Shown here piece after piece: positions 21,274 through 33,019 of a DNA stretch of 64,000 nucleotides (the first letter of the stretch is position 1; every line of letters begins with the position of its first letter). The position numbers and the translations under genes are program-made. Below the pieces are notes generated by a model that was given only the letters and a program-made list of their open reading frames with translations, did no database searches and was not told where the DNA came from. Source of the DNA: Odontocerum albicorne (Eukaryota; Arthropoda; Insecta; Trichoptera; Odontoceridae); contig OX463842.1 of the NCBI GenBank assembly GCA_949825065.1, forward strand, positions 28,954,672-29,018,671, written 5' to 3'.

Positions 21274-23949
21274 AAAGGAACTAAGAAAAAAATTCCGACA
21301 ACCCGATCAAGTCGCCGTGATGAAATCAAGAAGGCTCGAGTCGGATACATTGTAAGAGTTGAAAAATCCATTTTTTAGAACGGTCCTTGAGAGAATGATA
21401 GGGTGACATGAGGAAATACGAGAATATAAATAACTTGCACACCGGTGCTCAGGACAATGATGCCTACAGACGCATCGTGAAATCTCGACAGTTTATAGAT
21501 GCACTTGAATTAGGCAGGTTTCTCTTCTATGGGAAAATTATGAAGTACGAGATAGTACGCAATGCGCTGGAGTTACGTCGATAATTTGGCCATCTCGACA
21601 CCCTTGCTGAACTATTCAATCCCGTTTCTTAAATATGAGGATACCTATTTTTTCAATATTTTTCTTCGAATTACGAATTGTCCGGTCCTCCTGAACTCTC
21701 ACATCTCTATCTGGGCCAAGGTCACGAGTAATTATGCTTCCTCGATATTTGAAACTGTAAACTTACTCTCGGTCAGCTTATATCGATATGATTTCAATCA
21801 TAATTATAAATCAAAATTGCAAATTTAACAGTATTGTAAGTAAGCCTTTGTTTTATCATACAATAAACAAAATTAGCTCGGGGAGTTACGAGTGGAAGCA
21901 CAGTAGATCATCAGTTCTTCTACCAGCTGATGTAACAGTTTTGTCGTGAAGCCCCCCCCCCCCCCTCCTAGCTCCTGCATTCACAACCATCAGACAGCAC
22001 CGATATGGTGTGCTGCTGCATTAATATCATTATTAATGCCGCCAATCGCGAGCGGCACGCGACTGCGGCACCCGCTTCGCGCCCGCCCGACATGGATCAC
22101 CACTTAAAGCGACTACCCACCATCTCGGAGATACGAGACGCATGCGCATGCACCCGGCGCGATCTGTATTGTGCGACAAGTACCTCTCTGTATTCCACAC
22201 TTGACCAAAACACCAATGTTAAATATGTACCTCAAAACTATTTGAAAATAAGCAAGAAAAAAATCACATAAAAATAAGCGTTCTGAGACTTAAATGTTTC
22301 ATAAGATTCATTTCCAATAAATAAGGATTTTCAAGTCTTCCAGAAACTCCTAATGTGTACAATATATTTTCAACGATATTCCCAAAACGTTGTGATATTT
22401 TTTTAAAGCTTCGGAGGTATTCATGTATATTTTATATTTCTTATTTGTTTTTTTCTTTTATGTATAATAGATGTTTATATGTATGTATTTCATATCTTAT
22501 ATATAACAGATTTTTATATGTATGTATTAATCTTATGTATATGAATTTTTACAGGCTAAATTGTATTTGCCTTAAAATTTGGAATAAAAATACAATTATA
22601 AATAGAACATGTCATAGAGGACATGGCTAAAGCGGTTTATTAAACACAAAACTAAAATAAACTATGATAGAAATGTGATATTTACGTATTGTATCATGTA
22701 ATAAGATGCATTCATACTTTGAATGAACAACGAGTCAGTCGTTGATGGCGCACATTTATGTGCATTTTCGCCATCAGATGATAGATTGCAACTTGATCCG
22801 CACGTGACTAAATAAGGAACATTAATAGACTAAAATATTTATGAATTTATTATCACAACGATTCCTTCTTCTTCTTGGTTATCTCTTTAATTCTGAGGAT
22901 TGTTTCATCATGAGCATTCATCATTTTATTACGTACAAGCGATATCTTGCCCTATGTAAAGCCTACTGAAATGAACACTTGTCTATTCATGCTCCAGGAA
23001 TTCTGACTGGATCGACCGCTCAAGACTTAAGATTCTCCTTCCACACATCACAGGATGACGTGTCTCAATCCCGTGCTGTTCAATGATCGATAGCGATAGC
23101 TTGGTTCTTTAAGTTGTCCGCGGAATTCGCAAAAGCCGCCTTCAACATCATATCATAAAGGCATATATTAATTTGATACCACAGCGATAGACATAATTAT
23201 TGTTCAGTTTCAAGGTCAAACTATGGAGCTACGCAAGGGGAAGAATGTGTTATTTAAAAAAAATACGGTTCTTTGTACCAAGAGCCATCAATAATCCCTT
23301 ATGTGGTTCACTGTTACTAAATGTCGATAATGACTTAATTATCCTCATCATAATAAACGTCTACAGATTCACAGAAAACAGAAAATAAACGAGAATATTG
23401 CAATTCAAAGCTTAACATCGTGACTCTCAATATGAAGTACTTCGTGGAAGATAAAATAGAAAAAAACGGAAATACCTGTAAAAATACCTTACCGGATGCA
23501 ACGTAGATGACTCAATCGAAGAATTACGAGAGGAAATCGAAACGTGAATTCCTATACGTGACTTGATCTATGACTGTCGAATTTACGAAGAAACTATCAT
23601 CACCCTGTCCAATTTATTAATCATTAAAGAAAAAAACAAAAAGTTAAAATAATATCTTGGTGATACTCTGGAAAAAGTTCTATCATTATTTGAATAAAAC
23701 CATTATGAAATTTTCCACTACGACTTTATAAAAAAAATTACATTTAGTTAATAGCTTCCTTGATTTTTTGTTTATAAAATCGTATTATCATATTTCGACA
23801 TATGTACTCGTACATGCGTTATATTGAAAAGTTTATATGTTCAATTGAAAATTTATTCCAATGTTTTTGTTTTGTTAGGATTACAAAACAAAAATCATAT
23901 ATTTTGTAGATCTTTCTTTTATGGTTACTATTATTTAGATTCATTATAT
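21274..23949. other. no gene called; poly-C run and hairpin inside
   Basis: Contains a C14 run (21952-21965) followed by a GC-richer stretch to about 22190, with CGCGAGCGGCACGCGACTGC. A 69-residue reading through it has no domain. Elsewhere AT-rich and stop-dense. 23390-23580 shows no coding signal. Confidence 0.4.
22743..22776. repeat. hairpin
   Basis: TGATGGCG pairs with CGCCATCA, and inside it GCACAT pairs with ATGTGC, with a small bulge. A two-part stem of 14 pairs. It could be chance or the core of a decayed palindromic element. Confidence 0.6.
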
Positions 23950-24450
23950 TGAACATTATGATAGGATACGGAATAAAGTGATATGGGATGAATGTGAATT
24001 TAAGGTTGATATGTTAAGATTAAAAGAATGAATTAAGTAAGACTAAACCGAATAAATACTGTAGAAATACCTCCATTGAGAAGAATACATGGAGTGATCG
24101 TGTATGATAGAATACGGAATGAAGTGATAAGGGATAGATGGGAACTTAAGACTGATGTGTTAAATAAGAAAAAGAAGAGCACGCTGATATAGTTTGGGCA
24201 TGTGGAACGAATTAATGAAGAAATGCTAACAAAAAAGATATACAGTGCAGATGCGAGTGGAAGTCGTGTGAGAGGAAGACGAAGGAAAGTATTGTTGGAT
24301 CAAGTGAATGATATTCTGAAAGAAGGAAACGTTGAAAGTCAGAGTGAATGGATGTGGAACAGGTTAAGGATGTGTGTGGAGTTATGTGCAAGTATGGCGC
24401 TCTTTCATATCTGCCTATCCCGACAGGGAGATGGCGTGATGGAATATTTC
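23950..24450 (+). mobile_element. LINE-A 3' fragment, best preserved C-terminus
   Basis: Reads VRRIHGVIVYDRIRNEVIRD (24075-24140), then, after a stop at the RWFGHVERM position, FGHVERINEEMLTKKIYSAD, GSRVRGRRRKVLLDQVNDIL and a WNRLRMCVELCASMALFHIC end (24202-24430). This is the conserved C-terminal tail of an arthropod LINE reverse-transcriptase protein. The 3' end CCCGACAGGGAGATGGCGTGATG matches other copies. A local repeat of ATGATAGRATACGGAAT occurs at 23959 and 24103. Not coding as a whole. Confidence 0.8.
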
Positions 24451-25109
24451 AAATTATTACACTATGTATGTATATTTTAAATTATTACACTATTTAAATT
24501 TTATCTTTTACGAAATATGATCGAGGGTGAGGTGCTGCCTGTTTGAAAAATCTAAACTTCCCACATTTTTTGTAAAAATATCGAGTCACAAAAATAATTA
24601 AAATCTAAGTATTCATAATTTAAAACTGTTTGTTATTTCTACAGGAATTAAGAGTACAGATTCATCGAAATGGATATTTTCCCTATTTCAAAGAATTAAT
24701 GCATCGATAAATCATGTTTAAACTTGGGTAAAAAATTTAAGCCCTTCCGGCCGAAAATTATTGACTACAAAATAGAAATGGTTAATTATAAGATTCGAGC
24801 AGATTAAATGCGCAGACTTGTAAAATTTCACGGAAGGACCGGACCGTAGAAGAAAATTAAGAAAATGTGATATGAAATAAATTAAGATTTAAATAACATA
24901 CACAAGTTTGAAGAAACCTTCTAGGAAGATGGTTTAAAATTATTTCCTCAATTTGATCGTCATATAAGTACCTGAGTGTGTCATATTTAGACCAAAACCA
25001 TCAGGAAAATTCAGATACGAATGCTTTTCTCATTAATGGAACCATTCCAAAGTGACTTATGTTTAAATATATCGTTTGATCTAAGTCACAGCCAATTTGT
25101 GCGATTATC
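24451..25109. other. no gene seen
   Basis: AT-rich, stop-dense. Confidence 0.45.
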
Positions 25110-25215
25110 TAGTCGTCATCACCATAACGCCATGTCTCTGTTGGGGTAGGCAGAGATAAAAGATCTCCACTTCATTGGATTCTGGCACACTTCTTTCGCT
25201 TCTGCCATGTCCATA
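25110..25215 (-). mobile_element. LINE-A 3' tail fragment
   Basis: About 100 bp holding only the family end. On the minus strand GAGATCTTTTATCTCTGCCT, ACCCCAACAGAGACATGGCG, TTATGGTGATGA. Severely 5'-truncated. Confidence 0.6.
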
Positions 25216-26043
25216 GAGCTTGGCACGCATACTCGTCTATTAAAAATGCTTTTTAATCTTTCGGAATTTGATTAATTCGATCAAGCCGCTTGTGATTGTC
25301 TTATGATAGATGAACTGACTTTCTTGTGAAAGACGGACAAAATGTATTAAATTATATAAGAATTCGGGAACCGTTACAAGATTGCGGAACAAATCGCCGA
25401 CAAATGGGCAAACGATATAAAGAGAGGAGCCGCCCCCTATAAACAGTCGGCGTAATTTGTAAATCTGCGTGGAATACAGATGAAGCAAAGAGAGGCCATG
25501 ATCGAATACGATCACATGTGACTGTAGAAAAAGAATATGGCGGAAAGAACATATTTAATAAAAAGATCAAGAGAATATTCTTTATGGTCGACCTTTATAA
25601 CAACCATTAACAGCTGTAATGAATGTTTATAATAATTATGAAATTAGTAGAAGATAGCCAAGCCAATATTAAACAAATTAGTCGTTATTGACCAGAAATG
25701 CGGGTTTGACGACTAAGGTAAAGATATGACGTAAATTATCTCACCCGGTAAGTCATGCAGCAAATTCCAGTCTTCATTACCGTACCGACTAAGGCCTCAA
25801 GAGGCTTTGTACAAGTTTTTAGATGCAAACTAGGCGAGCAATCTATTTAACATCACAAGTATAATAAACGAGTATGCTAAATTAAAAACCTATAACAAGA
25901 AAGAAATATCAATGTGGCATTTTTTTTAAATAAAAACGTCAGAATTAGAAAGCATATCGCACAATAAAAAGGAGAAATAACAAATAAATATCTTTAAAAA
26001 ATCTAAGAGTTAACCATTTAACACATTTTCCCACCTAATTTAA
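25216..26043. other. no gene called
   Basis: A 91-residue and an overlapping 72-residue minus frame near 25240-25570 show no motif. The remainder is AT-rich. Confidence 0.4.
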
Positions 26044-26377
26044 TAGGTTGATCGGAAAGTAAATTCGTATTTTATTGTCCTGTTTTCGATATTTTCAGTA
26101 TCTTAGAAATCTTTAGTATAACGCTGGTTATTCTCGATAATAAAAAGCCTTGATTTGGTCGTCATCAATGGTGATCGGCTTTCCAGAGTTGAAAACCGAC
26201 TTCGAGTATAGTTTTTATTACCATTACGGAATTTTTGAAATCATATTTGACACACTCGATGGCTTAATACATCGTTGCCATACACAGTACATATATTTTT
26301 TTGTTTTGTGTCGCATTTTTCCCCTTGCGGCAGTAAAAAAGCCCCAAGCACTGAAAAGTCAACGTATTGTGTTCCAT
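26044..26377 (-). mobile_element. mariner remnant, same lineage as 49827-50398
   Basis: On the minus strand from the ATG at 26377: MEHNTLTFQCLGLFYCRKGK, then NKKICTVYGND, a stop, FQKFRNGN and ESRSPLMT. This is the N-terminal mariner helix-turn-helix region. The left end GGTTGATCGGAAAGTAAATT (26046) resembles the TIR of the 49827-50398 element. The 5' TIR is missing, and just upstream of the ATG the sequence becomes a LINE fragment. An 84-residue open frame (26241-26495) fuses the two by chance. Confidence 0.7.
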
Positions 26378-26379
26378 TT

Positions 26380-26850
26380 TCAAATATTTCGTGTACGCAA
26401 TGCTGCGTGTCGTGGTACTGAGATATGTCTGAAGCATGGTGCGCCACCTGTCTCCATCCTTCCCGGTCCTGGAACATGTTGAATGCAGTGTTCAAAGGGG
26501 ATCTTGTAAACTCTTTTATTTAGCCTACCCATTTTAAAGGACACCACTTTTGCTCATTTTCCCTCAACTCTCCCTGTGATTATCAATTTCTTCAGACTTT
26601 CGTTATTTTCTTCTGGAATATTCCTTAAGTAGGTTAGGATTGTTTTCCTTCATGTTGTTGAAAGTTCAGTAATTTCTAATTTTTGGTTGATATAAATATT
26701 AATTCATGGGGTACGAAGCATCTCCTCTAACACCACATCTTGAAGGCATCTCATGTTTGTTTCCTTCTGTCTCATCGACCATGTTTCCACTCCATACAGT
26801 ACTATGAAGAATACTAGAGATTTAACTAGACGGAATGTTCACCTCAGTAT
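26380..26850 (-). mobile_element. LINE reverse-transcriptase C-terminal remnant
   Basis: Minus-strand frames give SLVFFIVLYGVETWS (26780-26830), SLKKLIITGRVEGK (about 26565-26605), and QDREGWRQVAHHASDI (26420-26470). This is the order found after the RT domain in many insect LINE proteins: YGAETW, KLI-GKVEGKR, DR-WR. Stops and frameshifts are present. The sequence differs from LINE-A. Confidence 0.7.
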
Positions 26851-27299
26851 ATATTGATTAATTCGTAATATATACATATAATAAATATGTTACACATACT
26901 TACATTTTATTTGTCAAATTTGTTTATAAGGGTTTAACGAGTACATATATATGAGGGAAAGAACGACATATATTGCATAAATTTTATAATGAACACACTG
27001 AGTTAGACGAATAAAGGACGAGATTATACATCGAGGACTAATCGAGGAGTGCGGTGACCGTAAATATCGATGTGAAAGTGCTGTGGTCGTTCCAGTTTAT
27101 CGGAAACTCGTCATGATTGCATCTACACGGTGAACAGCCACGATTGCGTTGCGAAAGTGAAGCCGTTCTAGGAACGCGTTAGTTTCAAGATACGTCGTGA
27201 ACTACATCTGATGGAGAACGACCAGGACGTCATATCGAAAGATTTAAAGTTGGTTTATAATTGAAACTTGACTTGATATATTGATATCCTTCACAAAAG
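26851..27299. other. no gene seen
   Basis: Nothing recognised. 27000-27240 is GC-richer with no open frame of note. Confidence 0.4.
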
Positions 27300-27830
27300 T
27301 ATTGATCGCCTTTATACTGCGAGCGTTGGTTAAAACATATTTCAAAACATTGTACACAAGAATAAGAAATGAGGACATTATGAAAGTATGTTGTTTATAG
27401 TTAAGGCATTAACATTGTGGAGGTTTAAATACATTGTAATTTATTTTTATCAAACACTGTTTATTCCACTTTTTTGTGACGGTATAATCCTACCGGTTTC
27501 AAGGCTTTCACCTCATCTTCAGGGGAGTGCAAACAAGTCTTGTTTATAGGGTTATACCGTCACAAAAAAGTGGAATAAACATTGTTTGATAAAAATAAAT
27601 TACATTATGAAAGTATGTGGATTGTAAGATGTAGTACTAAAGATGAAGAAAGGAACATTGAAATGGTTCGATCAAGTAGAAAAAAGAATGATGAAATATT
27701 TACAATATAGGAGTAGTATAAAAAGTACCAGAAGTTTGGAAATACTAAAAAAACGTGGTTAGATAAATTGAATCAAATTTTGAAAGATGGTAGAGCAAAA
27801 ACTTTTTAATATGACATTGCTAATTAACTA
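27300..27830 (+). mobile_element. LINE-A fragment interrupted by a Penelope-like insertion
   Basis: After removal of the insertion (27392-27601 plus one target copy), the line reads ARIRNEDIMKV-type sequence, KMKKGTLKWFDQVEKRM (27640-27690) and later AGAAGTTTGGAAATAC for the GRP region, then TTGAATCAAATTTTGAAAGA (27766). These are the LINE-A WFGHVERM to ILK motifs. Decayed. Confidence 0.65.
27375..27618 (-). mobile_element. short Penelope-like insertion with 17-bp target duplication
   Basis: ACATTATGAAAGTATGT occurs exactly at 27375-27391 and 27602-27618, bounding a 210-bp insert. Within it, 27435-27487 and 27552-27604 are inverted repeats (52 of 53 positions), running from TGTAATTTATTTTTATCAAA to GACGGTATAA. 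The loop, read on the minus strand, has CCCTGAAGATGAGGTGAAAG then CCTTGAAACCGGTAGG. A CCTGAAGATG plus GAAACCGGT pair is typical of terminal repeats of Penelope-like elements. A fragment of the same terminus is at 44270-44306, and a Penelope endonuclease piece lies at 38150. Confidence 0.7.
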
Positions 27831-27984
27831 CTCATAAATAGTAAAATAAACTCGATTCGATAAAAAAAGTGAACAGTAAGTAAATTTTTTTTACAGGTTT
27901 AAAAAGCAAATCTGTCGTTGAATTCTCAAATTACGTAAATTGAATTTGCACTTAAGCGAACAACGGGAAAAGCAGCCGCGGATG

Positions 27985-29290
27985 GTATTTTACTGGAATC
28001 CTTGAACACCGGACCTCGGATACGAAAATGGTTGGCAGCTGTTCTTTACCAAGTGCACCTTATAAGCCATATAAAATATTTAAATGCTGGAAGGAATCCA
28101 AAGTTATAAACAATTTTAAAACAAAAAAATTACCAGATGATCTAGCACTGCTAAACGCCGTTTACAAACTCTTTTTAACGAGTAATCCCAGCTATGATAA
28201 CATCTCTGGAGACAATCATCCCTATTGGACAGGTTAGTTTTAGACTGAGTTGAAACTGCTACGATCAAGTTGTAAGTCAAGCTATATACGGTGAAGCTGA
28301 CTTCCAATGAAAGGAGTATTCCATAATCATCTTGCTGAACCTAAGCACAGTTTGGATAAAAGGTCCTTTTTAATCCTAAAATTTAATAAGAAACTGAAGA
28401 ACCGCCACATCATAAAAGTTATCGAGGGCATGCTTCAGTCTAGAAATTTTCGTGTGCACCTAGAAGGATATGTCAGTAAGATCCACCCCAAAAATGGATT
28501 ACCCCTAATTCAGCGATCTGCCAATGACGCCAGCTTTGTTTAATGTGATACATCCGATTTAACACTAACCAAATACCGAAAATGAGTATGCAGATGGCAT
28601 GACATTTTAGATAGAATCGCTCAAAACCGAAATTTAAACATAGTCAAGGATGAAATGAGCAGACCTGGAATCAAACTCAGCAAAACAACAGCTACACCTT
28701 CACAACGCAAAAGTATCGAAAAAGGTGAACATACTCGTATATGCAAATGAACGTGTGAGTAATCAGTCATATCCCCGCATTTCTGTCACGATGGACCGTT
28801 CGCTCACTTTTGAACCCCATCTACAATATCTAAAAGAGAAGCTAAAGAAAAGACTTAACATCACACATAAGCTCACCGAAACAACTTAGGTGTGTGATGA
28901 GGATTTCGGAACACTGCTTCTTGGCTTCTTGTACTAGTCCATATTCCACCTACTGATTGAAGTCCTGAAGAGAATCTCATTCATGAGTATAAAAATATGT
29001 TTTGAATCGACTTCCTGTTATTAGGGAAATAGTATAACCATCGCCACACCGTCTCATCTCCCGTCGACTTATCTGGAAGACTCTGGAGCAAATAGGCAAC
29101 AGACCGATTGCCGATAAATGACGGACCGTTGGACAAAGTGTGAAGTAAAAAATAGACACCTTGTGGTAACGCGACGGTGCAATTGCCTGGGGTTTCCCTT
29201 CCTCAGGAGTGGTGCACTCTGAATAGGATCAGATGCGGATTGGTCTGCACTGCATATGACATGCACAAGTGAGGCCTAGCAGAGTAACAT
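27985..29290 (+). pseudogene. Jockey-like LINE reverse transcriptase, decayed
   Basis: Pieces in order: GPRIRKWLAAV (28013-28050), WKESKVINNFKTKKLPDD and ALLNAVYKLF (28090-28175), FNKKLKNRHI and VIEGMLQSRNFRVHLEGYVS (28380-28475), NGLP (RT motif 4, 28493), CRWHDI in place of the YADD box (about 28593-28612), KLSKTTAT, TMDRSLTFEPHLQYLKEKLK (28790-28850), KRLNITHKLTETT, and EWCTLNRIRCG with MHKWGLAES-like sequence (29205-29280). The layout is that of Jockey-clade ORF2 from RT to the C-terminal zinc-knuckle region. Several stops and deletions exist, and the catalytic Asp-Asp box is altered. Confidence 0.8.
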
Positions 29291-29590
29291 TGTATATGCT
29301 TTTTACATAGTATCTAGCAGTCTCTAATATAGAATATCTGATGGGGAATTTTGAAAATGATTTGTATTCTAATATTATGTACAATATATCGTTCAAATCA
29401 TATCTTGGTGAGGTAGGCTTCTACCGTATATTGCAGTGACTCCATAATGCAGTGTTGCATAAGACGCTGTATTGAATAATGGACGCAACACGATTTTATG
29501 CACTCCATAGAAAATAAACAGTGGGCAAAATGTTATATTTTAACCGAAGAATTGAGGACACAAAATCGACCTAAATAACGTACTGACTCA
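29291..29590. other. no gene seen
   Basis: AT-rich, nothing recognised. Confidence 0.4.
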
Positions 29591-29621
29591 TCTATCTATC
29601 TATCTATCTTCTCTCTATCTC
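29591..29621 (+). repeat. TATC/CT microsatellite
   Basis: TCTATCTATCTATCTATC followed by CT-rich units, immediately in front of the second Helitron. Confidence 0.9.
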
Positions 29622-30566
29622 TCTATATTATATAAATAAAAATGTAAATGTTCGTATATTAAGATCACTAATCTCCGAAAGTTCTTCACCGATTGCTTTG
29701 AAATTTTGAGAAAAGGTTGCATTCGAATACAAGCATGTTTATATATATTTTTTTATATACAGTTGTATATAAAAAAGTATATAAAATAGACGAAATAATG
29801 GGAGCGCCCCCTGTTGAACGTGACGACAACACACGCAATATATATTTAGATTTATTTTCATTTTGATTTCGAATATTAAATAATAAATATTAAATTTTCA
29901 AATATGTGTTGAAAAACAGCGCCATCTGTTTGGACGTAAAAGCAACACACACTATACTAAATATTTTATGCGTTTTGTATTCTGTGTGCGTCGTTTTGTA
30001 TCGTGCTGCTATATTTCATTTCGTTTTTAACCGTTTTTCTTATTTATCAGTGCAATTAGCGGTGAAATTGAGGTGTGTCGATTGATTTTCATTTGAATTC
30101 AAATTATATCGTGAAATGCGTTAAAATTTATCTGTATCGATTGATTTGGGTTTGAAGTGAAATATTTCGTTAATATTTTTTTGTTTTTTCTTTGTTTTTT
30201 AGTTCGTGTATTTTATTTTTTAATGTTTCGCAATTTTATATGTTTTTGTTACAACTTTCTTTCTTATTTTTCAGTGCAATCGATCTGCTTTAGTTCATCA
30301 AAATGCCGAGGAAGCAGCAGAGCGACGTGCAGCCAGACTTGAGGATGCACGGTTGCGAGCCCAGCGATCGCGTTCTGCAGCTTCAGATCTGCTTCGTTAT
30401 CAACAGAATGAACGCGACAGGCTGAGAGTGGCTGAAAGACGTCAAAAATATTGTATACCCACAAGCATTGTGAAATTAAACATATTAGAATCGTGTGCTT
30501 TCTCTTTTCTTTCTTTTCCATTTAACCAGTCTGAGCCACAGTAACGCGTGGCCGGGTACAGCTAGT
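29622..30566 (+). mobile_element. non-autonomous Helitron, 3' end intact
   Basis: 5' end TCTATATTATATAAATAAAA (a degenerate TC start next to a CT-rich run). The 3' end is GCGTGGCCGGGTACAGCTAGT, finishing in CTAGT at 30562-30566 and followed by T, as Helitron insertions between A and T require. Its start matches the Helitron at 13318 for about 190 bp and its last 130 bp match that element's end. The interior differs and carries a different host-gene-like/Helitron N-terminal piece. No Rep/helicase gene. Confidence 0.88.
30296..30463 (+). pseudogene. Helitron ORF N-terminal fragment
   Basis: Directly after a splice-acceptor-like TTATTTTTCAG (30263-30273), a frame reads HQNAEEAAERRAARLEDARL, then QRSRSAASDLLRYQQNERDR and VAERRQKYC. 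These Arg/Glu-rich helices match the start of insect Helitron replication proteins upstream of the Rep domain. No start codon is needed if it was an internal exon. The rest of the protein is absent. Confidence 0.55.
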
Positions 30567-30659
30567 TACAAATAAAAAAACAAAAAATATTCGAAACGAT
30601 ACACACAAAACATATCAAATCAATACGAGTAGGAATCGCATGATTAAAGTTAGATGCAT

Positions 30660-31440
30660 TATACTTGAATCACGCCGTTTCCATGTCCGGGTAGGCAGAG
30701 AGGAGAGAGCACTAAACTTTCCTATCGCTACACACATGCATTTTCCCATACAACTCCTACGATTTCTCTGACTTCTTACATTTTCTTCTTAAAATATCCT
30801 TCACTTGATCCAACAATATTTTCTTGGTCTTCCTGTATTGTAAATTTGGTTTTTTAGTATTTCTTCATTCATTCGTTCTACATGCCCAAACCGTCTCCGA
30901 GTGTTCCTTTTCATCTTACCTAAAACACCAACCGTAAATTCACATTCCTCGCTTATCCCTTCATTCCGTGTTATATCATACATTGCCACCCCGTGTATTT
31001 TTCTCACTGCACGCATTTCTGGAACATTACTCGATACCTTGAATTTTTTTCCACGTCTTTCACATTCATATATCAAAGTTAGTACTAAAATACTGTTGTA
31101 CGTTCATATATCAAAGTTAGTACTAAAATAAGTTGGTACTAAAATCTTAGCAGATTTTGATACTCTGCAGTACAAGAATATACATTTTAGTGCCCTATTA
31201 ACTTTGTTTCCTAACGCTACAAGCCGTTCGAAATACATCTCGAAACTTTTCCAACATCTTACTTAGCCAATGGCTTTGTATTGCAACCTTGCCTTTATAA
31301 TATATCGGGACGATCACTGCACTCCTCCAGTCTTTGCGTGTGTAGACGGGTTCCCAACATTTGCATAAAAAGTGTCTCAGCCAGCAAGTTAAGATATTTT
31401 GAAAACTTTTCATGAAACCCTTCTATTCTACGGAAACCCT
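30660..31440 (-). mobile_element. LINE-A copy with internal deletion
   Basis: On the minus strand the upstream piece (31430-31198) reads LTCWLRHFLCKCWEPVYTRK and DWRSAVIVPIYYKGK, the start of the RT domain. The downstream piece (31076-30801) reads MRAVRKIHGVAMYDITRNEG, FGHVERMNEEIL and GRPRKYCWIK, the C-terminal tail. The end TCTCTGCCTACCCGGACATG (about 30680-30700) is shared. The catalytic middle is lost. A 45-bp imperfect duplication (TTCATATATCAAAGTTAGTA at 31066 and 31101) fills the gap. Confidence 0.8.
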
Positions 31441-31840
31441 AAAGAACAAGATTATTTTCTTTTTTAAGGTTTCGTCACATTAAAATCACTCTTATTACTT
31501 GATTTTAAACTTTGTAAATTTGTTTACCGCATTTTTTGATGGTCCCGGTGCATTGAATCAAAATGATTTCCACACTCCTGCTAGAAACACACGGAACCTT
31601 TAATATTTAAATGTGTCAATAGCAAATTGCTAACGACAGTTGCACGCTGTAATTCATCCATCGTAAGAATACAAAAATTGGGTAACTCCGTGTATTGTTT
31701 GGTGCATATTATTCAAGTAGACGTTGTTAAGACCAGGCGCCCTTCTTCGGCATTTCCTTAATGTTAGGTCTTGATTTACATCTTATCTTAACTTATTTTA
31801 ATATTTTCGTTGATTCTAATTTATTTTATTTGTGCATTTT
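31441..31840. other. no gene seen
   Basis: AT-rich, nothing recognised. Confidence 0.4.
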
Positions 31841-32323
31841 TTTAGTAATGTACTACGTTGGTGATTTCGTCCATCGTATATGTTCTGAATTGTGTTGATT
31901 TTTACTATTATACTACGTTGGTGATTTCGTCCATCGTATATGTTCTGAATTGTGTTGATTTTTAGTATTGTACTACGTTGGTGATTTCGTCCATCGTATA
32001 TGTTCTGAATTGTGTTGATTTTTAGTATTGTACTACGTTGGTGATTTCGTCCATCGTATATGTTCTGAATTGTGTTGATTTTTAGTATTGTACTACGTTG
32101 GTGATTTCGTCCATCGTATATGTTCTGAATTGTGTTGATTTTTAGTATTGTACTACGTTGGTGATTTCGTCCATCGTATATGTTCTGAATTGGGTTGATT
32201 TTTAGTATTGTACTACGTTGGTGATTTCGTCCATCGTATATGTTCTGAATTGTGTTGATTTTTAGTATTGTACTACGTTGGTGATTTCGTCCATCGTATA
32301 TGTTCTGAATTGTGTTGATTTTT
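31841..32323 (+). repeat. 60-bp minisatellite, eight units
   Basis: Eight head-to-tail units with a period of exactly 60 bp. Each contains TACTACGTTGGTGATTTCGT, CCATCGTATATGTTCTGAAT and TGTGTTGATTTTTAGTATTG. Only scattered single-base differences (GGGTTG in one unit, ACTATTA in another). Confidence 0.97.
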
Positions 32324-32861
32324 TAAAGATGTTGATATTTTATATTTTATTTCGTAAATGTTGCTTTGATTTGTCAAGGACACCAGTGTAGTTTGATAAA
32401 TAAATAAATATTATGTACAAAAGAACACCAACTATAGTAAGTAGTATTTTTTATCAAACAATATTTAGTATCAACTTCGACTCATTAACGTATCAAATGC
32501 AAAACGGAATTTATTTCTCAGCAACGCTGTTTAGTCAATAAAAAGGAAGTTGGATAGGTCATGTTTGTTGTTCCATCGGCGCTAGCGGGGACCTTGGAAT
32601 GGAAGCAGTAAATCTTACCAATTTGTAGCGGAAAATAATAATTTTATCGACATACTGGTATATGCTGTTATTCTACAGTGCCAGTGTGCATATATTGAAT
32701 AATAATAATATATATAATATAATACAATGCATATATCTAAATGTCAAAAGTTACCATAAAGTTTTTTGGGCAACACTTATATAATAGGTCATAAAATGTT
32801 GCTTGAATGCCTATTTCAAAGCGGTGAATCCTTATTTAAAATGCACCATTCTAATGTTCTA
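32324..32861. other. no gene seen
   Basis: AT-rich, with TA-rich simple stretches near 32700. Confidence 0.4.
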
Positions 32862-33019
32862 ATATCGCGCAGTAACTGACTGGACTTCCGTGCGGAAGGT
32901 CGTCGGTTCAAACCCCACGCTGTGCTACTCTCCTCGAACGACACAGGCATTTTTCCGTCTAGTGTTCGATATCACAAGGACACCTATGACTTCGGTCATA
33001 TCTATTATTTAAAAAAAAA
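32862..33019 (+). repeat. SINE family 2 copy
   Basis: A tRNA-like head with box-B-like GGTTCAAACCCCACGC (32905-32920) after CTTCCGTGCGGAAGGTCG. The body TCCTCGAACGACACAGGCAT, TTTTTCCGTCTAGTGTTCGA, GGACACCTATGACTTCGGTC ends in an A-run. The same head, body and tail order is seen at 59088-59251, same strand. Confidence 0.75.

Noticed and set aside
26241..26495. 84-residue minus ORF that looks like a fusion protein
   Set aside because: A chance read-through from a LINE tail into a mariner N-terminus created by adjacent insertions.
27480..27560. Functional hammerhead ribozyme
   Set aside because: The core has extra bases (CTGAAGATGAG) and no clear stem I next to it. Kept only as a possible decayed motif.
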